Positions 16,412-24,442 of a stretch of DNA of 64,000 bases are shown piece after piece. The stretch lies in NCBI GenBank assembly GCA_947625605.1, contig CANQOY010000001.1, forward strand, positions 163,405 to 227,404. The letters are read 5' to 3'. Position 1 is the stretch's first letter, and every line of letters starts with the position of its first letter. A program made the translations under genes and the position numbers. The DNA is from an uncultured Clostridia bacterium (lineage in GTDB: Bacteria; Bacillota; Clostridia; Christensenellales; Borkfalkiaceae). The notes beneath the pieces are model-generated. The model had not been told where the DNA came from and did not search any database. It saw only the letters and a program-made list of their open reading frames with translations.

Positions 16412-17641
16412 ATGCCAAAATACGAACAGCGCTGTTCCTTCTGCGGGAAGGAAAAGCAAAAAACCAAGAAGCTCATAGCGGGACCCGACGGGATCTTCAT
16501 CTGCGACGAGTGCGTAGAACTTTGCCGCGACATGATGGCCAAGACGCCCGCCAACCCGAGCGAGCAGATCGAGCTCAAAAAGCCTGCGGAGATCAAGCAG
16601 GAGCTCGATGAATATATCATCGGGCAAGACAGGGCGAAGCGCGTCCTGTCCGTCGCGGTCTACAATCATTACAAGCGCATCAACGCCATGGCCGCGGGGA
16701 AGAAGGACGACGACGTCGAGATCGAGAAGAGCAACATTCTGCTGCTCGGGCCCACGGGCAGCGGCAAGACCCTGCTCGCCCGCACGCTCGCCAAGATCCT
16801 CAACGTTCCCTTTGCGACGAGCGACGCGACCACGCTCACCGAGGCGGGCTATGTGGGCGAGGATGTCGAGAACATCCTGTTGAAGCTCATCCAGAACGCG
16901 GATTACGACATCGAGCGCGCGCAGCGGGGCATCATCTATATCGACGAGATCGACAAGATCGCCCGCAAGGGAGAGAACGTTTCCATCACCCGCGACGTCT
17001 CGGGGGAGGGTGTACAGCAGGCACTTCTCAAAATCATCGAGAGCACCGTGGCCAACGTGCCCCCGCAGGGCGGGAGAAAGCATCCCCAGCAGGACTGCAT
17101 GCGCATTGACACGACGAACATCCTCTTCATCTGCGGCGGCGCCTTTGTGGGGCTGGATAAGATCGTGAGCGCCAGAAAGGACGATTCCGGCCTCGGCTTC
17201 GGCGGCAAGGTGAAACTCGGCGCAAACGAGGTGGACTATTCCCTCCTCGACGACGTAAAGCCGCAGGATCTGACGAAGTTCGGCCTCATTCCCGAGTTCG
17301 TGGGGCGCATCCCCATCGTGGTGAGTTTGCAGGCGCTCGACGAGAACGCGCTCGTGAATATCCTCACCCAGCCCAAGAACGCGATCATCAAACAGTACCA
17401 GAAGCTCGTGGGCATGGATGGGGTCAAGCTCACCGTGGAGGAGGAAGCGGTGCGCGAGATCGCCAACACGGCCATCCGCCTCAAAACGGGCGCGCGCGGC
17501 CTGCGCACGATCATCGAGGGGCTGATGACGGACGTCATGTACGATATCCCCACGGAGAAGAACGTCGAAGAGGTCATCATCACGCGGGACTGCGTGGCCT
17601 CCGGGGCCAAGCCCACCCTCGTCTACAAGAAAACGGCATAA
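16412..17641 (+). CDS. clpX: ATP-dependent Clp protease ATP-binding subunit ClpX
   Basis: AAA+ unfoldase (409 aa) that feeds substrates to ClpP. The N-terminal zinc-binding domain has two CxxC pairs (CSFCGK and CDECVELC). Walker A GPTGSGKT lies near residue 113, the GYVGEDVEN pore region near 148, and Walker [11 protein letters not shown] near 175, followed by sensor motifs and EFVGRIPI. It is the third gene of tig-clpP-clpX. A strong terminator follows. Confidence 0.98.
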   Translation: MPKYEQRCSFCGKEKQKTKKLIAGPDGIFICDECVELCRDMMAKTPANPSEQIELKKPAEIKQELDEYIIGQDRAKRVLSVAVYNHYKRINAMAAGKKDDDVEIEKSNILLLGPTGSGKTLLARTLAKILNVPFATSDATTLTEAGYVGEDVENILLKLIQNADYDIERAQRGIIYIDEIDKIARKGENVSITRDVSGEGVQQALLKIIESTVANVPPQGGRKHPQQDCMRIDTTNILFICGGAFVGLDKIVSARKDDSGLGFGGKVKLGANEVDYSLLDDVKPQDLTKFGLIPEFVGRIPIVVSLQALDENALVNILTQPKNAIIKQYQKLVGMDGVKLTVEEEAVREIANTAIRLKTGARGLRTIIEGLMTDVMYDIPTEKNVEEVIITRDCVASGAKPTLVYKKTA

Positions 17642-17658
17642 GAGATCTTCAACCGATG

Positions 17659-17692
17659 CGGCGGAGCAAGCGTGCTCCGCCGCGGTTTTTTT
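17659..17692 (+). terminator. Rho-independent terminator after clpX
   Basis: CGGCGGAGCA-AGCG-TGCTCCGCCG, then CGG and seven T residues. Confidence 0.92.
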
Positions 17693-17713
17693 CTTTCATA
17701 CTTTATAAAGAGG

Positions 17714-17742
17714 TTGACATTCAGAGCAGAATGCGGTACAAT
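17714..17742 (+). promoter_or_regulatory. SigmaA-type promoter of the solute-binding lipoprotein
   Basis: TTGACA, a 17-bp spacer, TACAAT; the predicted start is about 25 nt before the ATG. Confidence 0.85.
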
Positions 17743-17773
17743 GCAACCATTCACATTGAGTTGGGAGGAAGCA

Positions 17774-19501
17774 ATGAAGAAGCGTTTTATGGCAATTGTG
17801 GCATTCGTGCTCGTCATGCTGTTTTCGGTCGCAGGGATCGCGGGATGCGGTCCGCTCGATGAAAACCCGAACGACGATCAGGATCTTTGGACGATCGAGC
17901 GCGTCTATGCCTATGCAAAGGAGCAGGGATTCGAGGGCACGCTGGATGAACTCATCGCGCTCTTCCGCGGTGCAGACGGGCGCGGCATCCGGGAGATGAC
18001 GATCGACGAGAACGGCAACCTCGTCGTCACCTATACGGACGGCGAAACCGTCTCCCTCGGCAGGGTAGTCGGCAAGAGCGCGTACGAGATCTGGCTCGAA
18101 CAGGGCCACACGGGAACGGAGGAAGATTTCCTGAATTGGCTGCGCGGCGACGGCAAGGAGGAAGAAGGCGGCGGATCGGAGGGCGAGGAAGAAGGCGGCG
18201 GCTTTGTCATGCCGTCGGGCGGCTTCGATACGTCCGCCGAAGTGACGGTCACCTTCTACCACACGATGGGGGCGGCGCTCAGAGGGGTTCTCGACCGCTA
18301 TGTGCAGGAGTTCCAAACGCTCTACCCCAATATCCATATCGAGTGCAGCACGCAGGGAAACTATGACGATCTGTACCAAATCGTTTCATCCGAACTCATG
18401 GTCGGCCGCCATCCCAATTTTGCGTATTGCTATCAAGACCACGCCGCATACTACAACGATACCATGTCCGCGGTACTGCCCCTCGATGACTTCCTGCCCG
18501 GCGGCAAATATGCGGATATGACGGTCCGGCAGGCGGACGGCACGGAGGTCCCCCTCGGGCTCACCGAGGAGGACGTCGCGAAGATCGTCCCCGCCTTCTT
18601 GGAGGAGGGCAGGGGCTTCGCCGACGGGAAGATGTACACCTTGCCATTCGCCAAATCCACCGAGGCGCTCTTCTACAACAAGACGGCGTTTGAGGCGCAC
18701 GGCTGGACCGTTCCCGCCACGTGGGAAGAGGTGGAGGCGCTCTGCCGCAAGATCCGCGCGGAGTATCCCGACAGCACACCGCTTGGGTATGATTCCGAGG
18801 CAAATTGGTTCATCAACCTGTGCGCGCAGCACAATTCGCCCTATCTCTCCGCAGAGGGCGAGAAGTACCTCTTCGACAACGAGACCAACCGCAATTTCGT
18901 GAACGAACTTGCAGGGTGGTATCAGGACGGTCTCTTTACGACGCAGGCGCTCCATAATGCCTATACCTCCGATCTCTTCACGTCGCAGAGGGCGTTCATG
19001 TGCGTCTGTTCTTTGGCTTCCGCGAGCTACATGGGAGGTTACGGCACGAGCGGATTTGAGGTCGGCGTTGCGCCCGTTCCGCAGGTTGACCCGACGCACC
19101 CCAAGGTCATCTTACAGGGCCCCTCCGTCTGCATCTTCAAGGACGACGACCCGCAGAAAGTGCTGGCAAGCTGGCTGTTCCTCAAATATCTCATGACCAA
19201 CGTGACGTTCCAGGGGGAATTTTCCCATGCGTCGAACTACCTCCCCGTGCTCGATCGGGACACCATGCTCGAAAGCGCTCCGTATCGGCAATTCCTCGAA
19301 AGCGCGGATACCAACCTCACCGCCCGTGCGGTAAAGGTTTGCATGGAGCAGCAGGATGCCTTCTTCTCAACTCCCGCCTTCGTTGGCTCGGGTCGGGCGC
19401 GCGACGAAGTGGGCGAACTCATGGTGTCCGTGCTCTCCGGGAGAAAGACGCTCGACGAGGCATTCCGTGACGCCGTCGAGAACCTGCGCTACTACGCATG
19501 A
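17774..19501 (+). CDS. Extracellular solute-binding lipoprotein (ABC type 1 family)
   Basis: A 575-aa lipoprotein with a signal peptide (MKKRFMAIVAF...) and lipobox IAGC near residue 26. Residues about 160-575 are a family 1 extracellular solute-binding domain like sugar or glycerol-phosphate receptors (TVTFYHTMG, QEFQTLYPNI, AKSTEALFYNK, PATWEEVEALC). Between them lies an unusual N-terminal region with two related motifs (YAKEQGFEGTLDELIALFRG and IWLEQGHTGTEEDFLNWLRG) around a DENGNLVVTYTDG stretch, then a Gly/Glu linker. Such modules are familiar from collagen-like and tail-fibre proteins. No permease genes adjoin; a degraded MalK-like ATPase follows. The substrate is unknown. Confidence 0.88.
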   Translation: MKKRFMAIVAFVLVMLFSVAGIAGCGPLDENPNDDQDLWTIERVYAYAKEQGFEGTLDELIALFRGADGRGIREMTIDENGNLVVTYTDGETVSLGRVVGKSAYEIWLEQGHTGTEEDFLNWLRGDGKEEEGGGSEGEEEGGGFVMPSGGFDTSAEVTVTFYHTMGAALRGVLDRYVQEFQTLYPNIHIECSTQGNYDDLYQIVSSELMVGRHPNFAYCYQDHAAYYNDTMSAVLPLDDFLPGGKYADMTVRQADGTEVPLGLTEEDVAKIVPAFLEEGRGFADGKMYTLPFAKSTEALFYNKTAFEAHGWTVPATWEEVEALCRKIRAEYPDSTPLGYDSEANWFINLCAQHNSPYLSAEGEKYLFDNETNRNFVNELAGWYQDGLFTTQALHNAYTSDLFTSQRAFMCVCSLASASYMGGYGTSGFEVGVAPVPQVDPTHPKVILQGPSVCIFKDDDPQKVLASWLFLKYLMTNVTFQGEFSHASNYLPVLDRDTMLESAPYRQFLESADTNLTARAVKVCMEQQDAFFSTPAFVGSGRARDEVGELMVSVLSGRKTLDEAFRDAVENLRYYA

Positions 19502-19521
19502 GTTTGTTCGGGACGGACTTT

Positions 19522-19552
19522 CCAAAGGGCGGGGCACAGCCCCGCCCTTTGG
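19522..19552. terminator. Long hairpin after the solute-binding protein gene
   Basis: CCAAAGGGCGGGGC-ACA-GCCCCGCCCTTTGG, a 14-bp perfect stem. No T-run follows directly, so termination efficiency is uncertain. Confidence 0.6.
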
Positions 19553-19608
19553 AAGAAAAGGAAAGGGAGGCCGCGGCCGATCTTTTTTGGAAAACATTGC
19601 GTTTTTAA

Positions 19609-19637
19609 TTGAATTTTTTCTCCGAATCGTGTAAAAT
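19609..19637 (+). promoter_or_regulatory. SigmaA-type promoter of the MalK-like gene
   Basis: TTGAAT, a 17-bp spacer, TAAAAT; a CGGAGTG ribosome site and the ATG follow. The gene can therefore be expressed separately from the binding protein. Confidence 0.75.
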
Positions 19638-19664
19638 AGAATCACACATTTCGCGGAGTGATTT

Positions 19665-20729
19665 ATGGCCGATATCCAGATCAAAGATCTCAACCTCGTC
19701 TACGCGGGCGGAACGCATGCCCTGTCAGACTTTACCCTCACCGTAAAGGATGGGGAATTTCTTGCGCTCTTGGGGCCCTCGGGCTGCGGGAAGTCCAGCG
19801 TCGTCCGCGTGCTTGCGGGCCTCGAAGACGGCGCTACGGGCGAGGTCCTCTTCGGGAACAAACCTCTCTCCGATCTTTCGCCCAAGGAGCGCGAGGTCGC
19901 TCTGATCTTCCCGAACAGCCCGCTCTCTCCCGCCGCCTCGGTGGAGGAGAATCTCGGCTTCGGGCTTCGGCAGCGCAAGGCCCCGCGGGAAGTCATCGAC
20001 GCGCGCGTCGCAGAAGTTGCGGCGCTCTTCGGGCTGACGGAGCACCTTGCGAAGAAACCGAAGCAGCTCACGACTTTGCAGCGGCAGCGGGTGGCTCTGG
20101 GGCGCGCAGTCGTGCGCGAGCCCAAACTCTATTGCTTCGACGAGCCCCTCGGCGGGCTGGACAAGGCCCTGCGCGCAGAGATGCGCACGGAGATCGCGAG
20201 GCTGCACGTGCGCTTGAAAAAGACCTTTCTTTACGTCACGGCGGATCGGCTCGAAGCCATGACGATGGCAACGCGCGTTGCCGTTCTGCGGGAGGGCTTC
20301 CTGCAACAGGTAGATACGCCGCGGAACCTCTATGACTACCCCGTAAACCTCTTTGTCGCGGACATGGTAGGCCCGTTAGAGTTCGTGAGGGGCGTGCATT
20401 TGAGGGAAGAAGAGGGGCGGTTTTTGCTCGGATCGGAAGAGGGGACGGCCGCGCTTTCCCCCAAGGTCATGGAGAGATTCTCCGAATTTTCCGCCTATGC
20501 GAACACGGAGAGGCCGCTCATTGCGGCGCTCCGCCCCGAGGACGGCACGCCTTTGGGCGGTTGCGCTTCGGAGCGGTTGCTGCTCTTCGACGGCGAGACC
20601 GAGCTCAGCGTTTTGCGGCGGGACGAGGGCTATGAACCGCACCCGGAATTCGGGGAGACAGACTTCACGCCGCCCACCCATGCCGAGATGAAGGCGCGCG
20701 TCAAGAGCGGCAAGCACCACAAGAAATAG
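19665..20729 (+). CDS. MalK/UgpC-like ABC ATPase with degraded catalytic motifs
   Basis: A 354-aa protein aligned by eye with sugar-importer ATPases of the MalK/MsmK/UgpC group: ABC domain about 1-235, then a TOBE-like regulatory C-domain. Walker A GPSGCGKSS and Walker B LYCFDEP are intact. Three other conserved elements are changed: the Q-loop reads IFPNSPL where FQN is expected, the signature reads LTTLQRQR instead of LSGGQQQR, and the switch region reads YVTADRLEAM with Ala in place of His. ATP binding may persist while hydrolysis is probably impaired. No permease is adjacent. It has its own promoter. A regulatory rather than transport role is possible but unproven. Confidence 0.85.
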   Translation: MADIQIKDLNLVYAGGTHALSDFTLTVKDGEFLALLGPSGCGKSSVVRVLAGLEDGATGEVLFGNKPLSDLSPKEREVALIFPNSPLSPAASVEENLGFGLRQRKAPREVIDARVAEVAALFGLTEHLAKKPKQLTTLQRQRVALGRAVVREPKLYCFDEPLGGLDKALRAEMRTEIARLHVRLKKTFLYVTADRLEAMTMATRVAVLREGFLQQVDTPRNLYDYPVNLFVADMVGPLEFVRGVHLREEEGRFLLGSEEGTAALSPKVMERFSEFSAYANTERPLIAALRPEDGTPLGGCASERLLLFDGETELSVLRRDEGYEPHPEFGETDFTPPTHAEMKARVKSGKHHKK

Positions 20730-20741
20730 GATACCGAAGAG

Positions 20742-20772
20742 GAGCGTTTCCGCGAGCGGGGGCGCTCTTTTT
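20742..20772 (+). terminator. Rho-independent terminator after the MalK-like gene
   Basis: GAGCG ... CGCTC with an inner CCGC/GCGG stem, followed by TTTTT. Confidence 0.75.
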
Positions 20773-20813
20773 GAAAGGTTCGGCCGCCCTCGCCGCCCTG
20801 CGGCTCAAAACGG

Positions 20814-20842
20814 TTGACAAATCCCTGAAAATATACTAAACT
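20814..20842 (+). promoter_or_regulatory. SigmaA-type promoter of the heavy-metal exporter gene
   Basis: TTGACA, a 17-bp spacer, TAAACT, about 28 nt before the ATG. Confidence 0.7.
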
Positions 20843-20870
20843 GAGACATCATAGAGAGGAGGTCGGAGAT

Positions 20871-21857
20871 ATGTGGGACGTTGTGCTCGACGCATTGCTC
20901 GATACGCTGAAACTTTTCCCGTTTCTCTTCCTGCTCTATATTCTCATCGAACTCATGGAGCACAACACCGCGGTGGGGAAGCCGCGCCGCGCCCTCTCGG
21001 GGAAGTGGGCGCCCGCGCTCGGCACGGTGACGGGCCTCGTGCCCATGTGCGGATTTTCCGTCATGGCGGCAAAGCTTTGGCAGCACAGGCATGTGACCAT
21101 CGGTACGCTCATCGCCGTCTTTATCGCCACGAGCGATGAAGCCCTGCTCGTTTTGCTCCTCTCCGACGCGGCAGTGTTTGCGTGGGACGCCAAGCTCTTC
21201 TCCATCCTCGCCCTGCTCGCAAGCAAGCTGGTCTTGGGCATGGCGGCGGGATATTTCCTCGATTTTGTATTTCGGAGGAAGGCGGTGCCGCTCTCCGAGC
21301 ACCATGTCCATGAGGGACATTCCTCCCACGATGGATCGGGGGACCATGTCCGCGAAGGAGGGCACGATCACGAGGGGGAAGAGGACCATGACCACGGTGA
21401 CTGCGCATGCGCGGAGCTCTCTGCATGCGAGCACCACAACCACAAGGAGAGCGCCATTCAGCTCTATTTGGTCTCGCCGCTGCTGCATGCCCTGCAAGTC
21501 GCCTTCTTCGTTTTGCTCGTCAATCTATCCTTTGGATTTCTGTTTTACGGCCTCGGCGAGGACAACGTGATCGCTTTTCTTCAAGGCGCGGGATATTGGC
21601 TGCAACCGCTCGTCTGCGCCCTCATCGGGGCGGTGCCGAACTGCGCTTCCTCCGTCGTGTTGGCCGAAGTATACGCCCTCGGCGGCATCGGCTTCGGCGG
21701 TCTGCTCGGCGGATTGGTGGTGAATGCGGGGCTGGGGTACATCGTGCTCTTCAAGCGCGGAAGCATCCGAGAGGGGCTCCTCATCCTCGGCGGAATGTTG
21801 CTTTTCGGCCTTGCGGTGGGGTATTGCGCAAATGCCGTCTGCCTTGCGTGGATGTAG
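20871..21857 (+). CDS. Putative 10-TM heavy-metal/manganese exporter (ArsP_2-like)
   Basis: A 328-aa integral membrane protein resembling the 'putative 10TM heavy-metal exporter' group (PF11449), also annotated as putative manganese transporter. Two hydrophobic halves contain the repeated themes GLVPMCGFSVMAAKLW and GAVPNCASSVVLAEVY, each with Pro and Cys and related in inverted position. They are joined by a loop (about residues 140-195) very rich in His, Asp and Glu (HHVHEGHSSHDG, HDHEGEEDHDHGD), a likely metal-binding segment. It has its own promoter. Substrate identity is not shown by the sequence. Confidence 0.8.
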   Translation: MWDVVLDALLDTLKLFPFLFLLYILIELMEHNTAVGKPRRALSGKWAPALGTVTGLVPMCGFSVMAAKLWQHRHVTIGTLIAVFIATSDEALLVLLLSDAAVFAWDAKLFSILALLASKLVLGMAAGYFLDFVFRRKAVPLSEHHVHEGHSSHDGSGDHVREGGHDHEGEEDHDHGDCACAELSACEHHNHKESAIQLYLVSPLLHALQVAFFVLLVNLSFGFLFYGLGEDNVIAFLQGAGYWLQPLVCALIGAVPNCASSVVLAEVYALGGIGFGGLLGGLVVNAGLGYIVLFKRGSIREGLLILGGMLLFGLAVGYCANAVCLAWM

Positions 21858-21883
21858 AAAACAATTTTTGATCGGGGTGGGAT

Positions 21884-22963
21884 ATGCCGGACGCAACTTC
21901 CTTACCCACGAGAAAGCCCGTCTGCGGGCAGAGTTACAGCGGAAGAATGCCGCGCTTCGGCAGGGCGGGGGACGCGGTGAGCGCCTTTTTCGCCCAAACG
22001 ACGGGCAAAGTCCTGTTGATTTCGGATGGATTTCTGCTTCCCTCCGTCGCCTCCGCATCTGTTGCGCCGCGGGCCGTCACCCTCGTCTTTGACGGCGACG
22101 CCCTGCCGCTCTTCTCCATGCCGGATGGCGTGCGGGGCGTGATCGCGGCGGGAGGCGAACAAGTTCTCCGCGCCGCGCGCTATTTTGCCGAAGTGCAGGG
22201 CGCGTCCCTCCTCATGCTCCCATCGCACGCCGCACTGGACGGCGCGTATGAGCGGACGGGCACGGTGACGCTTGCGGGAGACCGCATGGAAGTTCCCCTC
22301 AAAGAAGGCGAGATCTCATGCGATCTTTTGGACATGGTGCCTTCATTTACTGCCGCATACGGCAGGCTCCTGCTCGCGCGGCTCGCCCTCTTCGAGGAGA
22401 AAGCGCTCGCACGCTTTGAACGGGGGTGCTGTTCTCCGCTCTATGAGGAGGCGTTTGCCGCGCTGGAATTTACGGAGCTGACGGCGGAGGAGCTCGTGTG
22501 CACGAATGCGCTCTTGCGCATGTGGGAGGCGGATGGGCTCCCTGCGGGGGAGGGCATGGCGGCCGCCGCGCTTGCGGGCGACGGGATCGCCGCCTATCGC
22601 ACCCTGTCGGCGCTCTACCTCGCGTTTTTCAGGCGGGGGAAGCCGCGCAGATATTTTGTGGCGGATTACAGGGAGCGCGCCCGCCGCGCGGGGCGCTCGT
22701 ACGATCAGATCGAGGTGCCCTCGCCCGAGGAGTGCGCCCGCCGCGCGCTTCTGTTGGAGCGCATGCGCGCAGAGGAAGTCCGTGAGATGGAGGGCATTGT
22801 AAAGCGGGAGGGGACGCGCTTCCGCAACCTGCGCGACCTCGGAGGCAGTGTGCCCGCGCCCGTTCCCGCGGCGCGGCTCGCCACGCTGCCCGAGCGCTGC
22901 CCCCAAGGCCTTACCGCCATCATGCGCGACTTCGGCCTCATGGAATTTCATGAGGATGTTTGA
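21884..22963 (+). CDS. Uncharacterised protein, possible degenerate Fe-ADH/glycerol-1-phosphate dehydrogenase-like fold
   Basis: A 359-aa soluble protein that I cannot assign firmly. Residues about 40-130 recall the NAD-binding half of the iron-alcohol-dehydrogenase/dehydroquinate-synthase superfamily (GKVLLISDG, then GVIAAGGEQVLRAARYFA where GGGxxxDxAKYxA is usual, then LLMLPSHAALDG). The metal-ligand Asp/His pattern expected in the helical half is not evident (SFTAAYGRLLLARLALFEEKAL). A catalytically altered member is therefore one possibility. The ribosome site GGGGTGGGAT precedes the ATG. It sits 26 bp after the exporter gene and 86 bp before the sigma operon. Confidence 0.7.
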   Translation: MPDATSLPTRKPVCGQSYSGRMPRFGRAGDAVSAFFAQTTGKVLLISDGFLLPSVASASVAPRAVTLVFDGDALPLFSMPDGVRGVIAAGGEQVLRAARYFAEVQGASLLMLPSHAALDGAYERTGTVTLAGDRMEVPLKEGEISCDLLDMVPSFTAAYGRLLLARLALFEEKALARFERGCCSPLYEEAFAALEFTELTAEELVCTNALLRMWEADGLPAGEGMAAAALAGDGIAAYRTLSALYLAFFRRGKPRRYFVADYRERARRAGRSYDQIEVPSPEECARRALLLERMRAEEVREMEGIVKREGTRFRNLRDLGGSVPAPVPAARLATLPERCPQGLTAIMRDFGLMEFHEDV

Positions 22964-23049
22964 AGGGGCCGCGGAGCGGGTATAGAAAAGGGATCGGATC
23001 AGACCGCCGCGCGCATTGCGGGCGGCAAAGAATAGGGAAGGAGGAAGAT

Positions 23050-23358
23050 ATGCAGGAATTGACGCTTCTCACCCGTACGCCCGTCTTGACGTTCGGGCTC
23101 TCCGGAGAGATCGATTCGCAGAACGCCGATGATTTTTACGCCGAAGTGGCGGAGCAGTACAGGCGGGAGCCGGCGGATCTCGTCTTTGATTGCACAAAGC
23201 TCGAATTTATCGATTCGACGACGCTCGGCACATTCGTCAAGCTCCTCAAACTCGTCAAGACGGACGGACGCACCATGACGCTCCGCCATCTTCATCCGCG
23301 CCTGAAAAAACTGTTTGTCATCTGCGCGCTGGATACGATTATGGAGATCGAGTCATGA
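23050..23358 (+). CDS. STAS-domain anti-anti-sigma factor (SpoIIAA/RsbV-like)
   Basis: A 102-aa STAS protein. In partner switching, the unphosphorylated form binds the anti-sigma kinase and frees the sigma factor. The phosphorylatable serine motif is FIDSTTLGTFVKL near residue 58, where IDSSGLG is usual, with Ser58 conserved. The start at MQELTLL follows GAAGGAGGAAGAT; an upstream in-frame start lies inside the previous gene's end and is rejected. It overlaps the next gene by ATGA. It is first in a four-gene operon with a sigma factor, so its position matches spoIIAA. Confidence 0.88.
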   Translation: MQELTLLTRTPVLTFGLSGEIDSQNADDFYAEVAEQYRREPADLVFDCTKLEFIDSTTLGTFVKLLKLVKTDGRTMTLRHLHPRLKKLFVICALDTIMEIES

Positions 23359-23717
23359 AACGGCTGTTACACCTCGGAGTTCCCCTCGGGAGCGAAATCA
23401 TGACGACGGTACGGCTGGCGACGGGGGGCGTATGCTCGCTGGCGGGCCTCGACCTCGAACGCAGCGAAGACTGCAAGGTTTGCGTTACGGAGAGCTTGCT
23501 TCTGCTCACCCATGCGGGCTACCGCGAGGCGAGCATCGACTTTTCCGAGGACGAAGGGCTCCGCGCCCGGATCGCGGGGGAGGGAGAGGCATGCTGCCCC
23601 GCTTCCGCGCCCGAAGACGATATTTCCGCGGCCCTGTTGGAGGCGCTTGCGGAGGATGTCTCCGTACAGAGGCAGGGAGACGGCATCTGCGCCATCGCGT
23701 TCCGTTTCAAGAGATGA
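23355..23717 (+). CDS. Degenerate GHKL-fold protein, SpoIIAB/RsbW-related
   Basis: A 120-aa protein in the position where spoIIAB normally lies. The N-terminal part (TTVRLATGGVCSLAGLD...CKVCVTESLLLL) follows the RsbW/SpoIIAB pattern of the helix before and into the N-box, but the Asn that coordinates Mg-ATP is absent (ESLLLLTHAG versus E..TN..KHA). The later G1 Asp and G2 GxGL glycines are not recognisable, while the end (ISAALLEALAEDVSV...) keeps the family's C-terminal pattern. It probably keeps the fold but not kinase activity; it may bind the sigma factor or the STAS protein. It overlaps both neighbours by ATGA. Confidence 0.75.
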   Translation: MKRLLHLGVPLGSEIMTTVRLATGGVCSLAGLDLERSEDCKVCVTESLLLLTHAGYREASIDFSEDEGLRARIAGEGEACCPASAPEDDISAALLEALAEDVSVQRQGDGICAIAFRFKR

Positions 23718-24442
23718 TGGAAGAGCGTGAACTGTTTGAGCGGTACAGGGAAACGGGGGACGTTTCGCTCCGCAACCTGATCGCCGAAAAGTACCTGCCC
23801 GTCGCCGCCGTCATCGCGAAGAAATTCGTCGGCCGCGGCGTGGAATACGACGATCTGTATCAGGTCGCCGCGCTTGCGCTTGTCAAGGGCGTCGAGCGCT
23901 TCGATCCCGCGCTCGGCGTCAAATTTTCCACGTTCATCACCCCCACGATCACGGGGGAGATCAAGAATTACTTCCGCGACCGCTCCCGCCTCATCCATCT
24001 CCCGCGCAAGATTTCCGAACTCAAAGCGGAGATCAAGCGGGCGGAGGGGGAAATGACGGCGGAGCTCGGCCGCTCTCCCACGGCGCGCGAGCTCTCCGAG
24101 CGGCTGAACCTCTCCGAAGAAGAGATCGTGCGGTGCGCGGAAGCGGGGGCGACCGTCTCGCTCGACGCCTCCGTCGAGGATCGGGACGGCGCGAGCTTCT
24201 ATGACGTGCTTCCCGCAAAGGAAGAGAGCGGATACGAGGAATTGGAGCGGCGCGACGCCGTCGAGTCCGCCATTCAGACGCTCTCGGAGGCCGAGCGCAC
24301 GCTCATCCGTCTCCGCTATGAGGAGGAGCTTTCCCAGACGCAGACCGCGAAGATCATGCACGTCTCGCAGATGTACGTCTCCCGCCTCGAACGCAAGGTG
24401 CTCGAAAAACTCAGAGGAAAACTCGGGAAGGGCATGGCATGA
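23714..24442 (+). CDS. sigF: Sigma-70 family factor of the SigB/SigF/SigG type
   Basis: A 242-aa RNA polymerase sigma factor. Region 2 includes YDDLYQVAALALVKGVERFDP and KFSTFITPTITGEIKNYFRD; region 3 includes LGRSPTARELSERL; region 4 has the HTH with SQTQTAKIMHVSQMYVSRLERK. Length and regions match the stress/forespore group. The operon context with a STAS protein and GHKL proteins points to forespore SigF, but a SigB-like stress factor cannot be excluded, so the symbol is tentative. The start ATG overlaps the upstream stop (ATGA), and its own stop overlaps the next start. Confidence 0.85.
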   Translation: MMEERELFERYRETGDVSLRNLIAEKYLPVAAVIAKKFVGRGVEYDDLYQVAALALVKGVERFDPALGVKFSTFITPTITGEIKNYFRDRSRLIHLPRKISELKAEIKRAEGEMTAELGRSPTARELSERLNLSEEEIVRCAEAGATVSLDASVEDRDGASFYDVLPAKEESGYEELERRDAVESAIQTLSEAERTLIRLRYEEELSQTQTAKIMHVSQMYVSRLERKVLEKLRGKLGKGMA

